Below are positions 15,399 through 24,100 of a DNA stretch of 64,000 nt, piece after piece (positions within the stretch are counted from its first letter, which is position 1; every line of letters starts with the position of its first letter). Location of the stretch: NCBI GenBank assembly GCA_963625655.1, contig CAVFTS010000003.1, positions 17,682-81,681 of the forward strand, written 5' to 3'. The DNA comes from F23-B02 sp963625655. Its GTDB lineage: Bacteria; Bacillota; Clostridia; Oscillospirales; Oscillospiraceae. The notes below the pieces were generated by a model, which was given only the letters and a program-made list of their open reading frames with translations, did no database searches and was not told the DNA's origin. The position numbers were made by a program, and so were the translations under genes.

Positions 15399-16781
15399 AT
15401 GGCTAAGCTTTGGACCGGACGCACGGACGGCAGTACCGACAGTCTGGCGGATGATTTCAACTCATCCATCCCATTTGACTGCCGCCTCTACAGGCAGGAC
15501 ATCACCGGCAGCATGGCTCATGCCGCCATGCTCGGCGCCGCCGGCATAATAGGCAGTGATGACGCCGAAGCGCTTATAGACGGTCTCCGGGGAATACTGG
15601 ATGATCTCGATTCCGGCAAGCTGCAATTTGACCTCACTTGTGAGGATATACATATGTTCGTCGAGCAGGTGCTCACCGAAAGGCTCGGCGACACGGGGAA
15701 AAAGCTGCATACGGCTCGCAGCAGAAACGATCAGGTCGCTCTCGACATGAGAATGTATCTGCGTGAGCAGTGCGACGGCATATCGTTGAAGATAAGAGAA
15801 CTCATCGAAGCGCTCGGAGAGAGAGCGCAGGAATACGGCGAGGCGATCATGCCGGGATACACCCATCTGCAGAGAGCGCAGCCGATTACCTTCGGGCATC
15901 ACCTTATGGCCTATGCCATGATGCTGCTGCGTGACCTCGACAGGCTTTCCGATTGCAGACGGCGCATGAATCAAAGCCCCATCGGCTGCTGCGCCCTTGC
16001 GGGAACCACCTACCCGACCGACAGACGCTCGGAGGCAAAGACTCTCGGCTTCGACGGCATATGCATGAACTCCCTCGACGGAGTTTCCGACCGTGATTTC
16101 TGCGTCGAGCTTCTCGGGGCGCTGTCGATACTTATGATGCACCTGTCACGCCTTTCCGAGGAGCTCATACTCTGGACAAGCTGGGAATTCGGCTTTGTTG
16201 AGCTCTCAAACGCTTACACGACAGGCTCCTCGATCATGCCGCAAAAGAAAAACTCCGATATGGCGGAGCTTATCCGCGGCAAAACCGGCCGTGTTTACGG
16301 CGACCTCATGGGAATGCTGACCGTGCTCAAGGGTCTTCCTATGGCATACAACAAGGATATGCAGGAGGACAAGGAGGGCGTATTCGACGCCTGCGACACC
16401 GTTTTGATGTGTTTGCCGATCATGACAGGCATGATAAAGACCATGACCGCAAAGCCCGACGCTATGCGTAAGGCCGCACAGAAGGGCTTTATAAACGCTA
16501 CCGATCTCGCCGACTACCTCGTAAGAAAGGGACTTCCGTTCCGCAGCGCCTATAAGATTGTAGGCTCGATCGTCGGCGACTGCATAAAGGCAGGCTCGGT
16601 GCTCGAAGATCTCCCCCTTGAAAGCTACAAAAAATACAGCGACCTGTTCGCACAGGACGTATACGAGGCCATTGATCTCGTTGAGTGCGTAAAAAGGCGC
16701 ACGAGCGAAGGCGGTCCCGCAAGGCTTCGGGAACAAATAGACTACGTTAACAACATTCTGAAAGGAAGCTGCGAATCATGA
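15399..16781 (+). CDS. argH: Argininosuccinate lyase
   Basis: A 460-residue member of the fumarase/aspartase superfamily that splits argininosuccinate into arginine and fumarate. It has LHTARSRNDQVALDMRM, TQLQRAQPITFGHH-like (THLQRAQPITFGHH), and the signature TGSSIMPQKKNSD (~residues 277-289). The stop overlaps the ATG of the following binding-protein gene (ATGA), coupling arginine synthesis to an importer. Confidence 0.97.
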   Translation: MAKLWTGRTDGSTDSLADDFNSSIPFDCRLYRQDITGSMAHAAMLGAAGIIGSDDAEALIDGLRGILDDLDSGKLQFDLTCEDIHMFVEQVLTERLGDTGKKLHTARSRNDQVALDMRMYLREQCDGISLKIRELIEALGERAQEYGEAIMPGYTHLQRAQPITFGHHLMAYAMMLLRDLDRLSDCRRRMNQSPIGCCALAGTTYPTDRRSEAKTLGFDGICMNSLDGVSDRDFCVELLGALSILMMHLSRLSEELILWTSWEFGFVELSNAYTTGSSIMPQKKNSDMAELIRGKTGRVYGDLMGMLTVLKGLPMAYNKDMQEDKEGVFDACDTVLMCLPIMTGMIKTMTAKPDAMRKAAQKGFINATDLADYLVRKGLPFRSAYKIVGSIVGDCIKAGSVLEDLPLESYKKYSDLFAQDVYEAIDLVECVKRRTSEGGPARLREQIDYVNNILKGSCES

Positions 16782-17572
16782 AGAAAACAATTGCTCTTAT
16801 CTTATCTGTATTGATGATGTGCGCACTGCTGGCAGGCTGCGGCGGTGACAGCGAGTCGGCGCTTGAGAAGGTAAAGACTGCCGGCAAGCTCACTATTGCC
16901 ACCAGCCCCGACTTCCCGCCGTTTGAATCACTTTCCGAAGACGGAAGCGTCAACGGTATCGAAATAGAGATTCTTAATCTCATCTGCGACAAGCTCGGCG
17001 TTGAGCTTGAGATCAACCAGATGGACTTCGACTCCGTACTCCCCGGCGTTCAGGCAGGCAAGTATGATGTCGGCGTGTCCGGCATATCGATCACCGAGAA
17101 GCGCCAGAAGAACGTTCTCTTCACCGATCCCTACTGCCTTGCGGCGCAGGCCATCGTGGTTACGGAGGACAGCGACATCACCTGCAAGGCGGACCTTGAG
17201 GGCAAGAAGATATCCGTCCAGACCGGCACCACCGCAGAGAGCTTCTGCATGGAAAACGGCTATGACGTAAGCTCGTTTGCAGCCAACAGCGACGCACAGG
17301 CGGCGCTCACCAGCGGCAAGGTAGATGCATGGGTAATCGACGACCTCACGGCTGCCGACATGGTCAAGGTCTACAATGCTGACAGCGGCAGCAAGCTCGT
17401 CATCCTCGACGAGGCAATGACCACCGAACCCTACGCATTTGCATTCAGCTTAGGCAGCGAGGATCTCGTTGAAGAGATAAACTCCATTCTCTCCGAGCTC
17501 GTGGCCGACGGTACGATAGCGTCCATCTTTGAAAAGTACGGGGCTCCGTACACCTCCCCCGCAAATTCGTAA
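16778..17572 (+). CDS. Amino acid ABC importer, substrate-binding lipoprotein in the arginine cluster
   Basis: A 264-residue SBP_bac_3 lipoprotein: signal peptide with lipobox LLAGC, then KLTIATSPDFPPFESL, LEINQMDFDSVLPGVQAGKYDVGVSGISIT, and GKKISVQTGTTAESF. It overlaps argH by 4 nt and is followed by permease, ATPase, argF and carAB. The window has no argA/B/C/D/J genes, so an importer for ornithine, citrulline or arginine would make sense; the substrate is an inference from neighbours only. Confidence 0.88.
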   Translation: MKKTIALILSVLMMCALLAGCGGDSESALEKVKTAGKLTIATSPDFPPFESLSEDGSVNGIEIEILNLICDKLGVELEINQMDFDSVLPGVQAGKYDVGVSGISITEKRQKNVLFTDPYCLAAQAIVVTEDSDITCKADLEGKKISVQTGTTAESFCMENGYDVSSFAANSDAQAALTSGKVDAWVIDDLTAADMVKVYNADSGSKLVILDEAMTTEPYAFAFSLGSEDLVEEINSILSELVADGTIASIFEKYGAPYTSPANS

Positions 17573-17595
17573 AACTAAAAAAGACCGGCTTATTG

Positions 17596-17620
17596 GGGGC
17601 AGAAGCAAAGCTTCTGCCCC
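17596..17620 (+). promoter_or_regulatory. Intergenic hairpin between binding-protein and permease genes
   Basis: GGGGCAGAAGC and GCTTCTGCCCC form a perfect 11-bp stem with an AAA loop and no U-tract. It fits an mRNA stabilizing or processing hairpin that raises binding-protein yield over permease. Confidence 0.7.
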
Positions 17621-17673
17621 TGAGCGTGTAAAATCAACACGCTTTGAAAACTACACCAAGCGGAGGCGTATAC

Positions 17674-18372
17674 ATGCATTTCTTCACCGAGTGGCTTACT
17701 AAGCTGCGAGAAACATTTATCGACACAAACTATTGGAAGATGATGGTCGAGGGCTTCGGCAACACCATCATCATAACACTCGGAGCACTGCTTATAGGCG
17801 TCGTTATCGGCATGCTTATAGCCGTGATCAAATACTGCTCCGAGGACGTAAAGGCGCTCAAGCCGCTGGCATGGCTGTGCGACCTTTACGTCACGGTGAT
17901 CCGCGGCGTTCCGGTCGTCGTTCTGCTGCTGATCTTCTTTTTCATCATCCTCTCGAAGGCTGACGGCATCACCGTCGGCATCCTGACCTTCGGCATAAAC
18001 TCCGGCGCATATATGGCGGAGCTTATAAGAAGCGGCATAAACGCCGTCGACGTCGGACAGATGGAGGCAGGGCGAAGTCTCGGTATGTCAAGGCTTCAGG
18101 TCACACGCAAGATAATCTTTCCTCAGGCAATACGCTATATCCTGCCCGCCATCGGCAACGAGCTCATAGCGCTGCTCAAGGAGACTGCCGTTGCCGGCTA
18201 TGTTGCGGTCGTTGACCTCACCCGTGCCGGAAACCTCGTAAGAAACAACACCTACGATGTGGTAAATCCCCTGCTCATCGTAGCTCTGACCTATTTCCTG
18301 CTCGTTCTGCTTCTCACGAAGCTGCTCGGCAGGGTCGAAAGGAGGCTGTCAAAGAATGATAAGCGTCACTGA
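17674..18372 (+). CDS. Amino acid ABC importer, permease subunit in the arginine cluster
   Basis: A 232-residue HisMQ-type permease. ATG 17674 follows GGAGG; an earlier TTG in frame lacks a ribosome site. The motif LYVTVIRGVPVVVLLLIFF and the EAA loop EAGRSLGMSRLQVTRKIIFPQ are present, with five hydrophobic segments. It overlaps the ATPase gene by 17 nt. Confidence 0.9.
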   Translation: MHFFTEWLTKLRETFIDTNYWKMMVEGFGNTIIITLGALLIGVVIGMLIAVIKYCSEDVKALKPLAWLCDLYVTVIRGVPVVVLLLIFFFIILSKADGITVGILTFGINSGAYMAELIRSGINAVDVGQMEAGRSLGMSRLQVTRKIIFPQAIRYILPAIGNELIALLKETAVAGYVAVVDLTRAGNLVRNNTYDVVNPLLIVALTYFLLVLLLTKLLGRVERRLSKNDKRH

Positions 18373-19078
18373 TCTGCGCAAATCCTTTAACGGAATGCAG
18401 GTTTTAAACGGCATAAATCTTGAGATAGAAAAGGGCGACGTCATATGCGTCATAGGCCCGTCGGGCTCGGGCAAATCGACCTTCCTGCGCTGTCTCAATC
18501 TTCTTGAAAAACCCGGCTCCGGCAGCATCCTCTTTGAGGGCTGCGAGCTTACGGCCAAGAACGTAGACCTCAATAAGCACCGCCAGAAGATGGGCATGGT
18601 GTTCCAGCAGTTCAATCTGTTTCCGCACATGACGGTGCTTGACAATCTCACCTGTGCGCCCGTGATGCTCAAAAAGGCGACAAAGGAGCAGGCGGAGAAA
18701 AAAGCCATGGAGCTGCTGGCACGCATAGGTCTTGCCGACCGTGCCGATGCATGGCCCAATCAGTTGTCCGGCGGTCAGCAGCAGCGAGTTGCGATAGTTC
18801 GTGCCCTGTGCATGGAGCCGGATGTCATGCTCTTTGACGAGCCGACCTCGGCGCTCGACCCGGAAATGGTCGGCGAGGTGCTCGACGTCATGAAGGAGCT
18901 GGCGGTAAGCGGCATGACGATGGTCGTCGTCACCCATGAGATGGGCTTTGCGCGCGAGGTGTCAAACCGTGTGCTGTTTCTTGACGGCGGCGTCATTGCG
19001 GAGCAGGGCACGCCCGACGAGATATTCGGCGCACCCAAATGCGAGCGTCTGCGCTCGTTTCTGGCAAAGGTTCTGTAA
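18356..19078 (+). CDS. Amino acid ABC importer, ATPase subunit in the arginine cluster
   Basis: A 240-residue ATPase: Walker A GPSGSGKST, MVFQQFNLFPHMTVLDN, signature LSGGQQQR, Walker B VMLFDEPTSALDPEMV, switch VVTHEMGFAREV. GGAGG 12 nt before the ATG. It resembles the ATPase at 5267 closely in these blocks, so the two importers are likely paralogous. argF starts 20 nt downstream. Confidence 0.92.
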   Translation: MISVTDLRKSFNGMQVLNGINLEIEKGDVICVIGPSGSGKSTFLRCLNLLEKPGSGSILFEGCELTAKNVDLNKHRQKMGMVFQQFNLFPHMTVLDNLTCAPVMLKKATKEQAEKKAMELLARIGLADRADAWPNQLSGGQQQRVAIVRALCMEPDVMLFDEPTSALDPEMVGEVLDVMKELAVSGMTMVVVTHEMGFAREVSNRVLFLDGGVIAEQGTPDEIFGAPKCERLRSFLAKVL

Positions 19079-19098
19079 TTTTACACAGGGAGGACAAT

Positions 19099-20088
19099 AT
19101 GAATCCGTTTTATCACAAGAATTTTCTGAAGCTGCTTGACTTCACTCCGAAGGAGATCGACTGGCTTCTCACATATGCGGCAAAGCTCAAGGCAGAGAAA
19201 AAGGCCGGAGTGCCGCACAGGATCTGCGAGGGCAAAAACATAGCTCTGATTTTTGAAAAGACCTCGACGAGGACACGCTGCTCCTTTGAGGTGGCAGCCG
19301 CCGACCTCGGCATACATCCGGTATACCTCGACCCCAAGTCGTCGCAGATAGGCAAGAAAGAGTCCATCGCCGACACCGCTCGTGTGCTCGGCAGAATGTT
19401 CGACGGCATAGAGTACCGTGGCTATGGTCAGGAGCGTGTCGAGGCGCTGGCAAAATATGCGGGCGTACCCGTGTGGAACGGCCTCACAAACGAGTTCCAC
19501 CCGACACAGATACTTGCCGATTTTCTCACCATACGGGAGCATTTCGGAAGGCTTGAGGGCATAAAGCTCGTATACATGGGCGACGCACGCTACAACATGG
19601 GCAACTCCCTGATGGTCGGCTGTGCCAAGATGGGTATGCACCTTGTCACCTGCGCTCCCGAAGGCTATTTCCAGGACCCCGCACTCGTGGAACGGTGCCG
19701 GGCTATCGCCGCCGAGACCGGCGCCGTTTTGGAGTTTGACACCGATCCCATGAGCGCAACGAAGGGTGCCGACGTTATCTACACCGATGTCTGGGTGTCC
19801 ATGGGCGAGCCGGAGGAGGTCTGGGCGGATAGAATAGCGAAGCTCTCTCCGTATCAGGTAAACGAAAAGCTCATGGAAAACGCAGGAGTACAGTGTCGCT
19901 TCATGCACTGTCTGCCGGCATTCCACGACCTTGAGACCGAGACCGGCCGTGAGATACGGAAGAAATTCGGCCTTGACTGCATGGAGGTGACCCACGGCGT
20001 ATTTGAAGGGCCGCAGTCTATCGTCTTTGACGAGGCCGAAAACAGGATGCATACGATAAAGGCCGTAATTGCGGCGACGTTGGTATAA
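19099..20088 (+). CDS. argF: Ornithine carbamoyltransferase
   Basis: A 329-residue transferase making citrulline from ornithine and carbamoyl phosphate. ATG 19099 follows GGGAGG. The carbamoyl-phosphate loop KTSTRTRCSFE (STRTR, ~residues 55-60), HPTQILADF, DARYNMGNSLMVG, and the Cys site MHCLPAFHD are all there. Carbamoyl phosphate is supplied by carAB just downstream. A catabolic (arcB-like) role is possible but the synthetic neighbours argue against it. Confidence 0.95.
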   Translation: MNPFYHKNFLKLLDFTPKEIDWLLTYAAKLKAEKKAGVPHRICEGKNIALIFEKTSTRTRCSFEVAAADLGIHPVYLDPKSSQIGKKESIADTARVLGRMFDGIEYRGYGQERVEALAKYAGVPVWNGLTNEFHPTQILADFLTIREHFGRLEGIKLVYMGDARYNMGNSLMVGCAKMGMHLVTCAPEGYFQDPALVERCRAIAAETGAVLEFDTDPMSATKGADVIYTDVWVSMGEPEEVWADRIAKLSPYQVNEKLMENAGVQCRFMHCLPAFHDLETETGREIRKKFGLDCMEVTHGVFEGPQSIVFDEAENRMHTIKAVIAATLV

Positions 20089-20097
20089 AGGGGCGCT

Positions 20098-21168
20098 ATG
20101 GAAAAAGCATATTTGGTGCTCGGCAGCGGTGAGGTCTATGAAGGACGGCGCATAGGCGCTGTCGGAGACGGCATCGGCGAGCTGGTATTTACAACGGGCA
20201 TGGTCGGCTATCTCGAAACGCTTACCGATCCGAGCTATGCGGGACAGATAATAATGCAGACCTTCCCTCTTATCGGCAATTACGGAGTCATTCCCGATGA
20301 TTTCGAGGGTGCGCCCGCAGCGAAGGGCTATGTAGTGCGTGAGCTGTGCGATACGCCGTCGAATTTCCGCAGTGAGTATGAGCTGGATAAATTCTTAAAG
20401 GATAACGGTATTCCCGGTATCTGCGGGGTCGATACCCGCGAGATAACAAGGCTTATCCGTGAAAACGGCGTTGTAAACGCAAGCATCTGTTCTGCTCCCC
20501 CGTCGAGCCTTGACGATATAAACGCCTACGCCGTCTCCGGCGTCGTTGCGCAGGTAAGCTGCAAGCGGAAATACACGGTACCCGCCTCCGGCGAAAAGCG
20601 CTTTTCCGTTGCGCTCATAGATTACGGCGCAAAGAAAAATATCATCCGCTGCCTTAATAAACGCAGCTGCGAGGTGACGGTGTACCCCTGCACCGCATCG
20701 GCCGAGGAGATACTCTCCGGCGGTCATGACGGGCTCGTGCTCTCAAACGGCCCCGGCGATCCGGAGGAGAACGTTTACTGCATAGAACAGCTCAAAAAGC
20801 TCGTCGGCAAAATGCCTGTGTTCGGCATATGCCTGGGTCATCAGCTCACGGCGCTTGCCATGGGAGGCAAAACCGTCAAGCTCAAGTACGGTCACCGCGG
20901 CGGCAATCAGCCCGTACACTCGCCCGACGGCGGCAGAACGTATATAAGCAGCCAGAACCACGGCTACGCCGTCGTCAGTGAAAGCCTGTGCGGCACGGCA
21001 CGCGAGATATTCACAAACGCAAACGACGGAAGCTGCGAGGGGCTGGAGTACCCCGGCATGAACTGCTTTACGGTGCAGTTTCACCCCGAGGCCTGTTCGG
21101 GCCCCAAGGATACGGAATTTCTTTTTGACCGCTTCATTGCCATGATGGGAGGTGCGCAGGATGCCTAA
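20098..21168 (+). CDS. carA: Carbamoyl-phosphate synthase small (glutaminase) subunit
   Basis: A 356-residue class I glutamine amidotransferase subunit that supplies ammonia to CarB. The catalytic Cys is in FGICLGHQL (~residue 244), with the His-Glu pair in VQFHPEACSGP near the end. The N-terminal CPSase domain shows GELVFTTGMVGYLETLTDPSY and ICGVDTREITR. It overlaps the start of the large subunit by 8 nt. Confidence 0.96.
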   Translation: MEKAYLVLGSGEVYEGRRIGAVGDGIGELVFTTGMVGYLETLTDPSYAGQIIMQTFPLIGNYGVIPDDFEGAPAAKGYVVRELCDTPSNFRSEYELDKFLKDNGIPGICGVDTREITRLIRENGVVNASICSAPPSSLDDINAYAVSGVVAQVSCKRKYTVPASGEKRFSVALIDYGAKKNIIRCLNKRSCEVTVYPCTASAEEILSGGHDGLVLSNGPGDPEENVYCIEQLKKLVGKMPVFGICLGHQLTALAMGGKTVKLKYGHRGGNQPVHSPDGGRTYISSQNHGYAVVSESLCGTAREIFTNANDGSCEGLEYPGMNCFTVQFHPEACSGPKDTEFLFDRFIAMMGGAQDA

Positions 21169-24100
21169 GGACAAGAGCATACACAAGGTACTGGTCATAG
21201 GCTCCGGCCCTATCGTCATAGGTCAGGCGGCAGAATTTGACTATGCGGGCGCACAGGCCTGCCGCATACTCCGCGAGGAAGGCATAAACGTTGTGCTCGT
21301 AAACTCAAACCCTGCGACCATAATGACCGACAAGCAGCTTGCAGACGAAATATATCTCGAGCCGCTCACGGCGCAGACCGTCGCCCGCATAATAGAAAAG
21401 GAGCGCCCTGACAGTCTGCTGGCAGGACTCGGCGGACAGACGGGGCTTACCATAGCCATGCAGCTGAGCCGCAGCGGAACGCTTGCAAAATACGGCGTGC
21501 GTCTGCTCGGCACAGACATTGACGCAATAGGCAAGGCCGAGGATCGTGAGCTGTTCCGAGAGACGCTTCAGAAGATGGGGCAGCCGCTCATCCCCTCGGC
21601 TACGGCAGACGACCTCGATACGGCGCTGAAGATAGCCGACGATATAGGCTATCCCGTTATCGTGCGCCCGGCGTTCACGCTCGGCGGCAGCGGCGGCGGC
21701 ATTGCCGAAACGGAGGATGAGCTGCGCATTATCGCAAAAAGCGGTCTGGATATGTCTCCCATTACGCAGATACTCGTCGAAAAATGTATCTCCGGCTGGA
21801 AGGAAATAGAGTTCGAGACCATGCGAGACGGCGCCGGCAACGTCATAGCCGTCTGCTCGATGGAAAACCTTGACCCCGTCGGCATACACACGGGCGACTC
21901 GATAGTCGTGGCTCCCGCACTGACTTTGGCGGATAAGGAGTATCAGATGCTGCGCTCGGCGGCACTGGATATCATATCCGAGATCGGCATCGTCGGCGGC
22001 TGTAACTGTCAGTTTGCCCTCAACCCCGACAGCTTTGAGTACGCCGTCATCGAGGTTAACCCCCGTGTTTCGCGCTCGTCTGCTTTGGCATCAAAAGCTA
22101 CCGGCTACCCGATAGCGAAGATCAGCACTCGCATAGCTCTCGGCTATACCCTCGACGAGATAAAAAACGATATTACCGGCAAGACCTGCGCCTGCTTTGA
22201 GCCCACGCTCGACTACGTTGTCGTAAAGCTGCCCAAGTGGCCGTTTGACAAGTTTGCAGGTTCGAGCCGCAAGCTCGGAACCCAAATGAAGGCCACCGGC
22301 GAGGTCATGGCCATAGCCCCCGGCTTCGAGATGGCGCTTATGAAGGCCGTGCGTGGTGCGGAGATATCTCTCGACACGCTCAACGCCGCTCCGCTGAACG
22401 CAAAGCCTGTCACCGAGCGCCTTGCCGAGCAGAACGACAGACGCATCTTCACGGTGTTTGAGGCGATAAAGTCGGGCATTACACTTGAGACGATACATAA
22501 CATAACCAAGATCGACCCGTGGTTTCTTAACAAGCTGAAGGTCCTCGCCGACTTCGAGGCGGAGCTTTGCGAAGGTATGAGCGAGGCGCTTTATATGCGC
22601 GGCAAAAATCTCGGCTATACGGACGACGCTCTCAAAAGGCTCAGCGGAGCAGACAGCCTGCCGGAATTCCACATGAGCTACAAGATGGTCGATACCTGCG
22701 GTGCGGAATTTGATGCGCAGACGCCGTACTTCTATTCATGCTGCGAAAAGAACTGCGAGGCACGTTCCTTCGGCCGCAGCGGAAAGCCCGTCGTCATGGT
22801 GCTCGGCTCCGGTCCCATCCGCATCGGTCAGGGCATAGAGTTTGACTACAGCAGCGTACACTGCGTGTGGACGCTGCGTGAGATGGGCTATGACGTCGTC
22901 ATCGTAAACAACAACCCCGAAACCGTTTCCACCGACTATGACACCGCCGACAGGCTCTATTTCGAGCCGCTCACGCCGGAGGACGTCATGAACATCATAA
23001 ATGTCGAGCAACCCGTGGGCGTCGTCGTCGCCTTCGGCGGTCAGACGGCAATAAAGCTCACGCAATTTCTCGACAGGTCCGGCATAGCCATACTCGGCAC
23101 CTCGGCAGAGAGCATTGACGTTGCCGAGGATCGCAGCCGCTTCGATGCACTGCTTGAAAGCTTCGGCATAAGCCGTCCCAAGGGCTTCGGAGTAAACAGC
23201 CTTCAGGAGGCGCTAAGTGCCGCTCAGACGCTCGGCTATCCGGTGCTGCTGCGTCCCTCCTATGTCATAGGCGGTCAAAACATGACCATTTCCCGTTCAC
23301 CGGAGCAGACGGAAAAGTACATGAGAACCATTCTCTCCGGCGGCATCGAAAATCCCGTGCTCGTTGACAAGTACATGCCCGGCACCGAGATAGAGGTGGA
23401 CGTCATCTCCGACGGCGAGAGTGTGCTTATCCCCGGTATTATGGAGCATATAGAGCGTGCGGGCGTTCACAGCGGCGACTCGATAGCCGTGTATCCTCCG
23501 TATAATCTCAGCGACAAGGATCTTGACAAGATATGCGCCTGCTCGCAGAAGCTTGCGCTCGCTCTGGGCACTAAGGGGTTGGTAAATATCCAGTACCTCA
23601 TATATCAGGACGAGCTGTACGTCATCGAGGTCAACCCCCGTGCATCACGCACCGTGCCGTATATAAGCAAGGTAACGGATGTACCGATGGTAGATCTCGC
23701 CTCGAAGATCATGCTCGGCGCAAAGCTGCGGGATCTCGGCTACGGCAGCGGTCTGCATCAGACTCCGCCCTACTTTGCCGTCAAGGTGCCGGTATTCTCC
23801 TTTGAAAAGCTCACTGACGCAAACTCCATTCTCGGTCCTGAGATGAAGTCTACGGGCGAGGTGCTCGGAATCGGCAAAACGCTGGCCGAGGCGCTGTTCA
23901 AGGGACTTACTGCGGCGGGCTTCCGTGTACCCTCGCTGCACGGCGGCAGCCGTCCGGGCGTTCTGCTGAGCGTTGAGACGAACGACTATCAGGATATAAT
24001 CTCGCTCGCACGCCGCTTCTACCGGATGGGCATGAAGCTGTATGCGACCGTCGGCACGGCGGAGGCCATAGCCGACCTCGGCATAGAGGTCACGTCCGTT

